A DNA stretch of 64,000 nt from Isoalcanivorax indicus (GTDB lineage Bacteria; Pseudomonadota; Gammaproteobacteria; Pseudomonadales; Alcanivoracaceae): NCBI RefSeq assembly GCF_003259185.1, contig NZ_QGMP01000001.1, forward strand, positions 992,001 to 1,056,000, given 5' to 3'. A program made the position numbers and the translations under genes. The notes beneath the pieces are model-generated. The model was not told the DNA's origin, did not search any database, and saw only the letters and a program-made list of their open reading frames with translations. Every line of letters starts with the position of its first letter. Position 1 is the stretch's first letter. Positions 10,037 to 18,692 of the stretch are shown here, piece after piece.

Positions 10037-11485
10037 ATGCCCAAGCATGTCGGGTTGTGTCTTTCAGCAGTTCTGTTGTTCTGTCTCTCCCTGCCCGCTG
10101 CGGCGTCGTCGGGGATGCTTGATCTGACCCGGTCCGGGCCGGGTTACTTCGCCCTGATCATCTTCATCCTCGCCTACATGCTGGTGATGGGTGAAGAGAA
10201 GCTGCATCTGCGCAAGTCCAAGCCGGTGCTGGTGGCTGCCGGTATCATCTGGGTGACCATCGGTATCGTTTATGCCCGCGCCGGCATTGCTGATGTGACC
10301 GAGAGCGCCTTCCGCCATACGTTGCTGGAATTTGCCGAGCTGATGCTGTTTCTGCTGGTGGCGATGACCTATATCAACGCCCTGGAAGAACGTCGTCTGT
10401 TCGATGCCTTGCGTGCCTGGATGGTGCGCAAGGGATTCAGTTACCGGACCCTGTTCTGGCTGACCGGCCTGCTGTCATTCGTGATCTCACCCATTGCCGA
10501 TAACCTGACGACAGCGCTGCTGATGTGCGCGGTGGTGGTCAAGGTGGCAGAAGGCGACAGCCGCTTCATCAATCTGTGCTGCGTCAATATCGTGGTGGCG
10601 GCCAATGCTGGCGGCGCCTTCAGTCCGTTCGGTGACATCACTACGCTGATGGTGTGGCAGGCGGGCATGGTGAAGTTCTACGAGTTCTTTGCTCTGCTGG
10701 TGCCGGCCCTGGTGAACTACCTGATACCGGCCATCGTGATGAGCCTGTTCGTGGCCAACCGCAAGCCGGATACGGTCTACGAAGCGGTTGAACTCAAGCG
10801 TGGCGCTTTCCGTATTCTGGCGCTGTTCCTGCTGACCGTGGCCACGGCGGTGGCCTGCCACAGCCTGCTGCACCTGCCGCCGGTGCTGGGCATGATGACC
10901 GGACTCGGCTATCTGCAGTTCTTTGGCTACTTCCTGCGTCGTACCTTGCCGGGCTCGCTGGCGCGCAAGCGCTCGCTGGCGGAGCAGCGCGGCGACGAAG
11001 AGGCCCTCAAGCGGCTGGGGGGTGTGGTGCCGTTCGATGTGTTCAACCGGGTGGCACGCGCCGAGTGGGATACGTTGCTGTTTTTCTATGGCGTCGTGAT
11101 GTGTGTTGGCGGGCTGGGTTACATGGGCTATCTGGCGCTGCTGTCTGACACGCTTTACAGCAACTGGGATGCGACCTACGCCAATATTCTTCTGGGTGTC
11201 CTGTCTGCGGTCATTGATAACATTCCGGTGATGTTTGCCGTGCTCACCATGGCGCCGGACATGTCCCACGGGCACTGGTTGCTCATCACGCTGACGGCCG
11301 GGGTGGGCGGCAGCCTGCTGTCCATCGGTTCCGCTGCCGGTGTGGCGCTGATGGGGCAGGCCCGTGGCCACTATACCTTCATGGGGCACCTGCGCTGGAC
11401 GCCGGTGATCTTCCTCGGCTACGTCGCCAGTGTGCTCGCCCATCTCTGGCTCAACGCCGGGAGTTTCGCCCTGTTCGGAGGCTGA
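10037..11485 (+). CDS. nhaD: Na+/H+ antiporter, NhaD type
   Basis: A 482-residue sodium:proton antiporter of the NhaD/ion-transporter superfamily, which exports Na+ (and Li+) in exchange for protons at the inner membrane. The N-terminus from the ATG at 10037 reads as a signal-like hydrophobic segment ending in PAAAS, usual for NhaD proteins. Family stretches include FVISPIADNLTTALLM and ANAGGAFSPFGDITTLMVW, the two inverted-repeat ion-binding regions, and VIDNIPVMFAVLTM near the C-terminus. An in-frame extension to 9959 has no ribosome site and was rejected. It follows the BCCT gene by 149 bp with its own leader. Confidence 0.93.
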   Translation: MPKHVGLCLSAVLLFCLSLPAAASSGMLDLTRSGPGYFALIIFILAYMLVMGEEKLHLRKSKPVLVAAGIIWVTIGIVYARAGIADVTESAFRHTLLEFAELMLFLLVAMTYINALEERRLFDALRAWMVRKGFSYRTLFWLTGLLSFVISPIADNLTTALLMCAVVVKVAEGDSRFINLCCVNIVVAANAGGAFSPFGDITTLMVWQAGMVKFYEFFALLVPALVNYLIPAIVMSLFVANRKPDTVYEAVELKRGAFRILALFLLTVATAVACHSLLHLPPVLGMMTGLGYLQFFGYFLRRTLPGSLARKRSLAEQRGDEEALKRLGGVVPFDVFNRVARAEWDTLLFFYGVVMCVGGLGYMGYLALLSDTLYSNWDATYANILLGVLSAVIDNIPVMFAVLTMAPDMSHGHWLLITLTAGVGGSLLSIGSAAGVALMGQARGHYTFMGHLRWTPVIFLGYVASVLAHLWLNAGSFALFGG

Positions 11486-11488
11486 CAG

Positions 11489-11512
11489 GGGGCTCAGCGG
11501 ATGCTGAGCCCC
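11489..11512. terminator. Hairpin between convergent nhaD and DUF-type gene
   Basis: GGGGCTCAGC (11489-11498) and GCTGAGCCCC (11503-11512) form a perfect 10-bp stem with a GGAT loop, only 3 bases after the nhaD stop. It overlaps the last codons of the convergent gene. The T tract on the plus side is weak (ATTTC). It probably acts as a bidirectional terminator. Confidence 0.55.
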
Positions 11513-12237
11513 ATTTCATCGCCCAGCTGCGCGAGGATCTGCCGCGACTGATAGCTGACGATAAAGGGCAGGGATTCCTCTGTGGCACGCAGAATGCTGG
11601 AGCGGATGAACTGCCATTTGGTGTGTGCGCTGCGCACGGTGGGCACGGTTTCCTGTCGCAGCAGGCGTTCCCAATGGGCATCCATTTCGGTCACCAGCCT
11701 GGCCAGGTCGGTGTCCTTGTCTTCAAAGCTCAGGGCAAAGCCGCCGAAGGGGTTGGCGGCGACGTTCATGTAGCTGGCCAGTATGCGCATCATCTGCACG
11801 CAGGTTTCGCTCAGGTCGCCCTCGGCCTCTTCGTCGGCGGCCTGCAGCAATGCGCGGCGCAGACTGTCCCGGTGCAGGGTGTAGACGGATTGCAGGTAGC
11901 CGTCATAGCCGTGCACAAGTCCGGCGCCATCGTTGTCGCCCAGCATCGCCTTGCGCAGGCCACGCCAGTCGTCACCCAGTCGGGTGCGCTCTGCCGCAGG
12001 CAGGGTTGCCAGCCACTGTTGCATCTCCGGATCCAGTGATTCGAGCCGGTCACGCACCTGATCGGCCCGGCTGTCGTTGTCGACATCGTAATTCATCATC
12101 GAGGCTTCGGTGATCAGCAGGGTGTACTGGCCCGCCAGATATATCGGCGAGTCGGCCCAGGCAGGCAGGGTAAACAGGCACAAAAAAATGCACAGCAGGC
12201 GGCGCCCGCTGCGGTGAGAGCCCACAGTCGTTGTCAT
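11494..12237 (-). CDS. Hypothetical secreted protein
   Basis: A 247-residue protein with a clear Sec signal peptide (CIFLCLFTLPAWA, cleavage after about residue 28). The mature part is soluble and mostly helical. It resembles no family I can name. The start at 12237 is supported by GGAG about 8 bases upstream; an in-frame start 66 bases further out has no such site. It is transcribed towards nhaD. Acidic stretches (DVDNDSRADQVRDRLE) and ETCVQMMRILASYMN stand out. It is likely periplasmic, function unknown. Confidence 0.75.
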   Translation of the reverse strand: MTTTVGSHRSGRRLLCIFLCLFTLPAWADSPIYLAGQYTLLITEASMMNYDVDNDSRADQVRDRLESLDPEMQQWLATLPAAERTRLGDDWRGLRKAMLGDNDGAGLVHGYDGYLQSVYTLHRDSLRRALLQAADEEAEGDLSETCVQMMRILASYMNVAANPFGGFALSFEDKDTDLARLVTEMDAHWERLLRQETVPTVRSAHTKWQFIRSSILRATEESLPFIVSYQSRQILAQLGDEMGLSIR

Positions 12238-12331
12238 CAGCGTATCTCCGACGCTTTGGTTTTTATAGTTGGTCGTCGGCGTTGGCGCCGACGAATCCCC
12301 CATTTCAGTTCAATGTCTGGCCAATGCCCAG

Positions 12332-12628
12332 TCAGTTCCCGGGAAACAGGCGCTCGGTCACGACTTTCAGCTCCTGTGACAGGCGCTGCCAGCCTTGCTC
12401 CAGCTTCTGCCGGGTGTCTTCCCAGTTTTCTTCCACGCTCTCGTGTGCCTGACGCACACGATGTTCAAGGTCACGCAGGACCTGTTCGAGCTCCGGGCGG
12501 CGTTCTGCCCACTTGCGCTGGACGTCGTCTCGCGCCCCGCGCGCTTTTTCCTCCAGCTGGTCCAGCTCTCGGTCCCACTCATCCAGTTTCGCATGCAGGC
12601 GCTGGATATACTCTTTCCGGTGTGGCAT
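12332..12628 (-). CDS. Small coiled-coil protein
   Basis: A 98-residue, highly charged, almost wholly helical protein (repeated Glu/Arg/Gln heptads, from RKEYIQRLHAKLDEW to about residue 85). It has no signal peptide or membrane segment. The pattern resembles small coiled-coil stress proteins annotated as 'sll1863 family stress response protein', but I cannot confirm that. The gene sits between the secreted protein and the phosphodiesterase, all on the same strand. Confidence 0.65.
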   Translation of the reverse strand: MPHRKEYIQRLHAKLDEWDRELDQLEEKARGARDDVQRKWAERRPELEQVLRDLEHRVRQAHESVEENWEDTRQKLEQGWQRLSQELKVVTERLFPGN

Positions 12629-12696
12629 GTCGACCTCCCGTGCTACGGCTTCCGTGTCCAGGGCACCTCTACCATCCTACCGTTTGGGGCATGTGG

Positions 12697-13428
12697 TCAA
12701 GGGGGTAACGGTGGGCGCGTGTTGATCAGGATTTCCTGGGCGCCACTTTCCAGGGCGCGGTGTATATCCGCATCCGTTTCCGGCAGGAACGCCAGTACAC
12801 GGGCGCCGTGTCGCTGATAGGCTCTGATAATCGCACGCCGGAACAGGTTGCGGCCCAGGTAGCGTGGCGGCACCGAGTAGGTGCGTTGGCGCCGGATGTT
12901 GCCGAACTGGCTCATGCCGCACAGTACGGACAGCCCGGCGCGCCGGCATTCGCTGCGGTCTGCCATGGTCACGGCCTCGGGGAAGTATTCACGCAGCAGG
13001 GGGTAGTGCCGGTCCCGCCATAACAGGAAACGTGCCTTGCGAGGCAGCCATTGCAGGGCATGGTTGCGGCGCGCCCAGTCATGTAGCAGGGTAAGGGTAC
13101 GCTCGCCGGTTTCCGGTTTGATATCCAGAATCCAGTTCTGCCGGTCAAAGCGTTCGGCGAACTCGTCGAACAGGGGCAGAGGCTGACCATCCACCAGGCG
13201 TGCCTGGCGGATCTGATCTATCGAGAGATCATGGACATTGGCCTCGACGCCGCAAGTGCGCCGCAAGTGCGGGTCGTGATGCAGTACCAGCTGACCATCG
13301 GACGTGCAGCGCAGGTCGGTTTCCAGGTGCGTGAAACCGGCATCAACGGCGGCGCGGAAGGCCAGCATCGAGTTTTCAGCGTGGCGGTCGTGCAGGCCAC
13401 GATGGCTGATCCAGATGATCTCGCTCAT
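12697..13428 (-). CDS. Glycerophosphodiester phosphodiesterase family protein
   Basis: A 243-residue GDPD-family hydrolase, which cleaves glycerophosphodiesters to glycerol 3-phosphate and an alcohol. The catalytic pattern is intact: His9-Arg10 in ISHRGL, Glu36 and Asp38 in HLETDLR, and His51 in VLHHDPH. No signal peptide is present, so it should be cytosolic, like UgpQ. Length is normal. It stands alone on the minus strand, with the divergent GTG-initiated gene 84 bp away. Confidence 0.9.
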   Translation of the reverse strand: MSEIIWISHRGLHDRHAENSMLAFRAAVDAGFTHLETDLRCTSDGQLVLHHDPHLRRTCGVEANVHDLSIDQIRQARLVDGQPLPLFDEFAERFDRQNWILDIKPETGERTLTLLHDWARRNHALQWLPRKARFLLWRDRHYPLLREYFPEAVTMADRSECRRAGLSVLCGMSQFGNIRRQRTYSVPPRYLGRNLFRRAIIRAYQRHGARVLAFLPETDADIHRALESGAQEILINTRPPLPP

Positions 13429-13512
13429 GGTCCTGATCCTTTAGTCTGCATCATCATTATTGCGCTGTCAGCATGACCCTGCAAAGGGCGCCACAGGACC
13501 CCGGAGGACGCT

Positions 13513-13809
13513 GTGCATACCATCATCCTGCTTGTCTTCATTGCCGCGACCGGGTTTGCGGTGGTCTATGTGCACCGGATGCTGCCGCGACTGGTGCCCC
13601 GCCAGGGGCCGGTATGGCTGGCCCGGGGGGTGTTGACCCTTGTCGGAATCCTGTTCGGCGCCGCGATGGTGTGGCGCTTCGCCCAGCTCGAGGTAACAGG
13701 GGGTGCCGTGCCCGCAGTGCTGGTATTTGCCAGTGCTTTTGGCGTGACCCACGTGCCGGCAGCTTTTATCCTGTTCCTGAAACAGTTGGCGCGGCGTCAG
13801 GCATCTTGA
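13513..13809 (+). CDS. Small membrane protein, GTG start
   Basis: A 98-residue protein with three hydrophobic segments (about residues 3-20, 36-53 and 65-90). It starts at a GTG at 13513, supported by GGAGG at 13503-13507. I do not recognise the family. It ends just where the Anr-like box of the next gene begins (13806), so it is probably not cotranscribed with it. Confidence 0.6.
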   Translation: MHTIILLVFIAATGFAVVYVHRMLPRLVPRQGPVWLARGVLTLVGILFGAAMVWRFAQLEVTGGAVPAVLVFASAFGVTHVPAAFILFLKQLARRQAS

Positions 13810-13847
13810 CGTGTATCAAGGTTGGCGCACGCCCCGGATGTCATGAT
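13806..13847 (+). promoter_or_regulatory. Anr/FNR box and class II promoter of the USP gene
   Basis: TTGACGTGTATCAA (13806-13819) matches the FNR/Anr consensus TTGAT-N4-ATCAA with one mismatch. CATGAT (13842-13847) is a plausible -10. If that -10 is used, the start of transcription falls near 13854 and the box is centred at about -41.5, the exact class II position. Anr control of UspA-type proteins is established in Pseudomonas. Confidence 0.65.
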
Positions 13848-13891
13848 GGCCACTCATCATGGCAAGAACAGATACAGGCAGGAGGCACCTC

Positions 13892-14785
13892 ATGAGCAAG
13901 ACCTATTCGCTGCGCACTATCCGTGTGGCCACTGACTTTTCCGACTACGCCGATCGTGCCGCGCTACGCGGCGCCCGGCTGGCCGCCCTGCATGGTGTGC
14001 CAGGGGAGTTGGTGCACGTACTGGATGGCCCCGGGGTGCGCCGGGTCCGGGCCTTGCTGCCGGTGATCGCTACCCTGGAGAAGAACCTGGGCGAAGCCGC
14101 CGAGAAAGCGCTTGCCGCCAGTGTTGAGCAGGTCGAGGCGGCCACAGGGCAGGCCCTGACGCCGAAGCTGATGGAAGGCAACGTGATGGATGCCATGCTC
14201 AAGGGGGCCGATGCAGGCACGCTGGTGGTGGTCGGTGGCCAGGGCGAGCATGCCTGGCAGGACAAGATGCTGGGGACTACCGCCGAGCGCATTGTGCGCC
14301 AGAATACGGCGCCGACACTGGCCGTACACCGGGTGCCCGAGGGGGATTACCAGCGTGTTCTGGTGCCGGTGGATCTGTCGCGGGCCTCGGCGCCGGCCTT
14401 GCGCATGGCCGCTGCCATCGCGCCCGGGGCGCACATCAGCCTGTTGTTTGCCTACACGCCGATTCCGGCAGCGTTCGGCAGCTATCCTGTGATTACCGAA
14501 CACGATCTGAGTCGCGCCAAGGGGGAGCTGGACGCGCGCACCACCGCAGCGCTGGAAAAATTGCGTGATGAGTGTGGGCTGAGCGCCGACCAGGTGGACA
14601 TCATCAGTGCGCACGATTACCCGGCACGCATGATCCTGGACCGTATCAAGCGCGACAACGCCGATCTGGTCGTGATGGGCAAGCATGGTGACAACCGTGT
14701 GGCCGAGTGGCTGATCGGCAGCGTCACGGCGCGGGTGTTGAGCCATGCCGATTGTGATGTGCTGGTGGTGCCCGGTAGCGACTGA
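13892..14785 (+). CDS. Tandem universal stress protein
   Basis: A 297-residue protein with two UspA domains (about residues 5-145 and 150-297). Domain 2 keeps the nucleotide-binding pattern: VLVPVDLS at its start and MGKHG followed by GSVTARVL near its end. Domain 1 is more diverged (ATDFSDYADRA; VVGGQGEH). I took the ATG at 13892 because of an AGGAGG just upstream. The upstream promoter has an Anr-like box, so it is probably induced when oxygen is low. A DUF3096 gene follows on the same strand. Confidence 0.93.
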   Translation: MSKTYSLRTIRVATDFSDYADRAALRGARLAALHGVPGELVHVLDGPGVRRVRALLPVIATLEKNLGEAAEKALAASVEQVEAATGQALTPKLMEGNVMDAMLKGADAGTLVVVGGQGEHAWQDKMLGTTAERIVRQNTAPTLAVHRVPEGDYQRVLVPVDLSRASAPALRMAAAIAPGAHISLLFAYTPIPAAFGSYPVITEHDLSRAKGELDARTTAALEKLRDECGLSADQVDIISAHDYPARMILDRIKRDNADLVVMGKHGDNRVAEWLIGSVTARVLSHADCDVLVVPGSD

Positions 14786-14881
14786 GCGGTTTTTTCACAC
14801 TTTTGCATCGCCATCAGCGGTTTGCGGGCATGCTTGAACTCGAACGGCAGGAAACGCTGCCGCCGATAAAGGAGTTCAGGC

Positions 14882-15031
14882 ATGAACGTGAATATCGACC
14901 CCGCACTGCTGACGGCGTTGCTGTCCCTGGTGGCCGGTGTACTGATACTGGTAATGCCGCGCCTGCTCAATTACATCGTCGCGCTGTACCTGATCATCAT
15001 TGGTGTGGCCGGTATCCTGACTTACCTGTAG
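14882..15031 (+). CDS. DUF3096 family small membrane peptide
   Basis: A 49-residue peptide with two hydrophobic segments joined by MPRLLNYIVA, the hallmark of DUF3096. GGAG lies 7 bases before the ATG. It is shorter than most gene-calling cut-offs. It lies about 96 bp after the USP gene and may be read from the same Anr-dependent promoter. Its function is unknown; it should sit in the inner membrane. Confidence 0.8.
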   Translation: MNVNIDPALLTALLSLVAGVLILVMPRLLNYIVALYLIIIGVAGILTYL

Positions 15032-15052
15032 CGAGGCCCCTCTGTAGCGAGT

Positions 15053-16090
15053 TCAGTGGGCCAGCCGCCATGGCAGGATGACGCCAGCCTGCCACGGGAC
15101 CAATGTGGTGCCGTCGGCTTCGATATGCTGCGGCACCGTCCACTCACTGCGTTCCAGTGTCAGGGTATCGGCATTGCGCGGCAGGCCATAGAAGTCCGGC
15201 CCGTAGTGGCTGGCGAACCCTTCCAGCTTGTCCAGCTTGCCGTGCTCCTCGAAGAAGGTGGCGTACAGCGGCAGGGCGGCGGGCGCTGAGTAGCAGCCGG
15301 CGCAGCCGCAGGCGGCTTCCTTTTTGTTGCGCGCATGGGGCGCTGAATCAGTGCCCAGGAAAAAGCGCGGGTCGCCACTGAGAACGGCAGCCTGAATGCT
15401 TTCCTGATGTTCGCGCCGCTTCAGTACCGGCAGGCAATAATTGTGCGGGCGTATCCCGCCTGCCAGCAGATCATTGCGATTCATCATCAGATGTTGCGGT
15501 GTGACCGTAGCGGCCGTCAGGGTGTCGTGATCCTGCACGAACTGCACGCCTTCGCGGGTGGTGACATGCTCGAAGATGATCTTCAGCGCCGGGAACCGGC
15601 GCCGGATATCCAGCAGGTAGCGGTCGATAAACAGCTTTTCCCGGTCGAAGATATCGATATGCGATTCGGTGACCTCGCCATGCACCTGCAGGGGCAGGCC
15701 GTATTTTTCCATGGCCTCATACAGGTGCATGATCTGTGACGGATCGCGCACGCCGCTATCGGAATTGGTGGTGGCCCCCGCCGGATACAGCTTGCAGCCA
15801 TGGACGATGCCGCTGGCGGCTGCCTCGGCAATGTCTTCGGCTGTGGTCGCCCCGGTCAGGTACAGCACCATCAGGGGTTCGAAATCCACGCCTGCGGGCA
15901 CGGCGGCAAGAATGCGCTCCCGGTAGGCGCGGGCGTCCGCCGTGCGCACCACGGGCGGGGTCAGATTGGGCATGACGATGGCGCGGCGGAAGGTCATGGC
16001 CGTGGCCGGAACCGTCTCGTGGAGCATGCCGCCATCACGGAAATGCAGATGCCAGTCGTCCGGGCGAGTCAGTGTCAGGGTATCGGTCAT
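15053..16090 (-). CDS. pyrC: Dihydroorotase
   Basis: PyrC interconverts N-carbamoyl-L-aspartate and dihydroorotate in pyrimidine synthesis. The 345-residue length matches class II dihydroorotases (E. coli 348). The zinc site begins with WHLHFRDG (His-x-His). A metal Lys is expected in the GCKLYPAGATTN region, and later ligands in VHGEVT, FEHVTT and GTDSAPH. The ATG at 16090 follows a GAGGA; a 46-codon in-frame extension is not needed. It is a cytoplasmic, stand-alone gene divergent from the next membrane protein. Confidence 0.96.
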   Translation of the reverse strand: MTDTLTLTRPDDWHLHFRDGGMLHETVPATAMTFRRAIVMPNLTPPVVRTADARAYRERILAAVPAGVDFEPLMVLYLTGATTAEDIAEAAASGIVHGCKLYPAGATTNSDSGVRDPSQIMHLYEAMEKYGLPLQVHGEVTESHIDIFDREKLFIDRYLLDIRRRFPALKIIFEHVTTREGVQFVQDHDTLTAATVTPQHLMMNRNDLLAGGIRPHNYCLPVLKRREHQESIQAAVLSGDPRFFLGTDSAPHARNKKEAACGCAGCYSAPAALPLYATFFEEHGKLDKLEGFASHYGPDFYGLPRNADTLTLERSEWTVPQHIEADGTTLVPWQAGVILPWRLAH

Positions 16091-16226
16091 GGCGGGGTCC
16101 TCTCGGCAATGCGGGGCAGGCGGGCAAGGATAGCAGAGCCGCTTCCCCGGGTGTACGTTGGCGGCATGACATTCACCCCGGTTCGTGGCAGGCTCCCTGT
16201 ATCGCAGCTTGCCGGAAATGTTGCTC

Positions 16227-16724
16227 ATGTCATGGCGCCTGATGTGTCGTTCCCTGCTTTATTTTGTCCTCGCCGTGCTGGCCGCCAGCCTGCTCGGCAG
16301 CATCATCCAGACCCAGTTCAACCTCGCCAGTATTGCGGCGCTTGGCGGTGAAGTGCCGCTGGCGTTATGGCTGGCGACGACGCTTGAAGACGTGGTCGGT
16401 TTCGGCCCCTTGTATGCGGGCATGATGGCGGTGGCGCTGTTGCCGGCACTGCTGGTGGCGGCGCTGGTGTGGCGGCTCATGCCCGGCACGGCGCCGGGAC
16501 GCCGTGAGGGCCTGCGCCTGACACTCTACGCGCTGGCCGGGGCGGTGGGCATTTTCGCTGCCTTTCAGCTTGCCAACATGGCGGCCCCCATGCCAACGCT
16601 GATTGCGGCCACCCGTGGGGTTGGCGGCACCCTGGCCATGATGCTCAGTGGCGCCCTGGGTGGCTGGGTCTTTGCCCGCCTGCACAGCCTTGACCAGCCT
16701 CGTCTTGACCCACCCCCGGCCTGA
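16227..16724 (+). CDS. Hypothetical membrane protein
   Basis: A protein of about 165 residues with four or so hydrophobic segments. I do not know the family. The start is uncertain: ATGs at 16185, 16218 and 16227 are in frame, and GGAA about ten bases before 16227 is the best ribosome site. It is followed after 10 bp by the sugar dehydrogenase gene, so the two may be cotranscribed. Confidence 0.6.
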   Translation: MSWRLMCRSLLYFVLAVLAASLLGSIIQTQFNLASIAALGGEVPLALWLATTLEDVVGFGPLYAGMMAVALLPALLVAALVWRLMPGTAPGRREGLRLTLYALAGAVGIFAAFQLANMAAPMPTLIAATRGVGGTLAMMLSGALGGWVFARLHSLDQPRLDPPPA

Positions 16725-16734
16725 AGGAGTGACC

Positions 16735-17859
16735 ATGATTGCCCGTATTCATCAGAGTATTCGCCATCTGGCCTGGCTGGGTGGCGTGCTGTTGCTGAGC
16801 GCCCCGGCTCAGGCCGCTGACTATCATGTCGAGACAGTGGCCGACGGCCTGGCACATCCCTGGTCGCTGGCGTTCCTGCCGGATGGCCGCCTCCTGGTGA
16901 CGGAGCGGGCTGGCCATCTGCGTCTGATCGAGGCTGACGGCAGCTTGCGCGAGGCGCCGGTGAGCGGTGTGCCCGAGGCCTTTGTCAGTGGCCAGGCCGG
17001 GTTGAAAGATGTCGTGCTGGCGCCCGACTTCGAGGACAGCCGCGAGCTGTTCATCAGTTACGCCTGTGGTACCCGGCGGGCCAATGGCACCTGTCTGGCC
17101 CGTGGTCGCTGGCAGGACGACAGCTTCGCAGAGGTCGAGGTGATTTTCCGTGCCTCGCCGAACAAGACTGGCGACGCGCATTATGGCGCCCGGCTGGCGT
17201 TCCTGCCGGACGATACGCTGGTGCTGACCCTGGGCGACGGCTTTGACTACCGCGAGGCGGCTCAGGAGCCCGGCAGTCATATCGGCAAGACCGTGCGCCT
17301 GCACCGCGATGGCAGCGTGCCGGACGATAACCCCTTCGTCGGCCATGAAGGCGTGCTGCCGGAGATCTACACCCTGGGCCACCGGAACCCCCAGGCGATT
17401 GTCTACGATGCCGAGGGCGATCGTTTGCTGGCCCACGAGCATGGCCCGCGGGGTGGTGACGAAATCAACCTGCTGGAGCCGGGCAAGAACTACGGCTGGC
17501 CGCTGGTCACCCATGGCAAGGATTACACCGGGGCACGCATCACGCCGTTCGAGAGCTTGCCGGGTTTCGAGCCGCCGCTGCTGGACTGGACGCCGTCCAT
17601 TGCGCCTGCGGGCATGACGCTGTATCGCGGTGAGCTGTTCCCGGATTGGGACGGCCAACTGCTGGTCGCCGCCCTGGCCGGCAAGCGCGTGCACCGGGTG
17701 GTGCTGGAGAACGGTGCCGCCCGGGATGTCGAGCAACTGTTTGGTGAGCTGAACGAGCGTTTCCGTGATGTGCGTACTGGCCCGGACGGGGCTGTGTATT
17801 TGCTGACGGACAGCCCGCAGGGGCGTGTGTTGCGGGTGGTGCCGGCAGCGGAGCGCTAG
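16735..17859 (+). CDS. PQQ-dependent sugar dehydrogenase, YliI/Asd type
   Basis: A 374-residue periplasmic protein of the soluble aldose sugar dehydrogenase family (E. coli YliI, 371 residues), a six-bladed propeller using PQQ. It has a signal peptide (LLLSAPAQAA). Family stretches include LAHPWSLAFLPDG, the catalytic-His region, and YTLGHRNPQAIVYD. GGDEINLLEPGKNYGWP is the calcium/PQQ side. The ATG at 16735 is backed by AAGGAGTG. No PQQ synthesis genes lie in the window. Confidence 0.9.
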   Translation: MIARIHQSIRHLAWLGGVLLLSAPAQAADYHVETVADGLAHPWSLAFLPDGRLLVTERAGHLRLIEADGSLREAPVSGVPEAFVSGQAGLKDVVLAPDFEDSRELFISYACGTRRANGTCLARGRWQDDSFAEVEVIFRASPNKTGDAHYGARLAFLPDDTLVLTLGDGFDYREAAQEPGSHIGKTVRLHRDGSVPDDNPFVGHEGVLPEIYTLGHRNPQAIVYDAEGDRLLAHEHGPRGGDEINLLEPGKNYGWPLVTHGKDYTGARITPFESLPGFEPPLLDWTPSIAPAGMTLYRGELFPDWDGQLLVAALAGKRVHRVVLENGAARDVEQLFGELNERFRDVRTGPDGAVYLLTDSPQGRVLRVVPAAER

Positions 17860-17860
17860 A

Positions 17861-17883
17861 CGGGCTGCGCTATGCTCAGCCCG
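17861..17883. terminator. Weak hairpin between convergent genes
   Basis: CGGGCTG and CAGCCCG form a 7-bp stem with a 9-base loop between the sugar dehydrogenase stop and the ctaG stop. There is no T tract, so terminator function is only suggested by position. Confidence 0.35.
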
Positions 17884-17888
17884 GCACG

Positions 17889-18692
17889 TCAGGTATGCCG
17901 TCGCAACCAGGCATACCCGAGCCAGCTGATCGCCAGAATATAGGCAAGGCCACCCGGCACCCACATGATCAGCCCCGCCAGTTGCTGATCTGCCAGACTG
18001 CGTGCCTCGTCATAGATCGGGGCCTTGGCAAACGTCAGCAGCGCTCCCAGCAAACCGGTATGCATCAGTGTCAGCAGCAGCGCCACCATCGCCTTGCCGG
18101 TATTGATGGCGCTGCCTCGCAGTACCGACCACCAGAACAGCCAGCCGCTGAGCAGGAAACATAAATGCTCCAGCAGGTGCCACCAGACATGCTCCACGGC
18201 AATCATGTAGGGCCCGGGCGCATGCCACACCCAGATCATGGTGCCGTGAATCAGCGCCGTCAGCAGGGGATAACGCGCCAGCCGCAACAGGGGTTGCCAC
18301 AGGGGGCGCGCCAGATCACCGCTGGCGGCGCGCCACTGCGGTAGCGGCCGCCCCAGTACCCACAGAGGCGGGATGACCACCATCAGCAGCATGTGCTGGG
18401 TCATGTGCATGGCAGAACTGGTCTTGGCCCAGTCATCAAACGGGCCAAACAGGGCCAGTGCTGCGATCAGCATGCCAGCATGCAGATACCAGGCTTCGCC
18501 ACGTTTGGGCGGCAGGCGTCGCGCGCCGATGATATATGCCCCCCAGAGGATCGCCAGTGCCACGGCGCTGAGCAGCGCCGGGATACCCTCTGTGCCGCCC
18601 AGGATATCCAGCGGGCTGTGGGCGAGCGCCGCGTGCGGCAGAAGCCCGCCGGCGGCACCGAGCAACAGCGCACCGCGGGGTAGCCTAGACAC
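17889..18692 (-). CDS. ctaG: Cytochrome c oxidase assembly factor, CtaG (caa3) type
   Basis: A 267-residue membrane protein of the CtaG_b family, which helps insert copper in caa3-type oxidases. It has about seven helices and conserved histidines in SSAMHMTQHMLLM and LLEHLCFLLSG. The start is a GTG at 18692 that overlaps the preceding small gene by 8 bp (GTGTCTAG). The preceding residues of the longer frame lie inside that gene and are not plausible. It is the last gene of the oxidase cluster. Confidence 0.87.
   Translation of the reverse strand: MSRLPRGALLLGAAGGLLPHAALAHSPLDILGGTEGIPALLSAVALAILWGAYIIGARRLPPKRGEAWYLHAGMLIAALALFGPFDDWAKTSSAMHMTQHMLLMVVIPPLWVLGRPLPQWRAASGDLARPLWQPLLRLARYPLLTALIHGTMIWVWHAPGPYMIAVEHVWWHLLEHLCFLLSGWLFWWSVLRGSAINTGKAMVALLLTLMHTGLLGALLTFAKAPIYDEARSLADQQLAGLIMWVPGGLAYILAISWLGYAWLRRHT

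Noticed and set aside
13249-13271. Duplicated GCCGCAAGTGC in the phosphodiesterase gene
   Set aside because: It is 11 bp, lies in conserved coding sequence and keeps the frame; probably chance.
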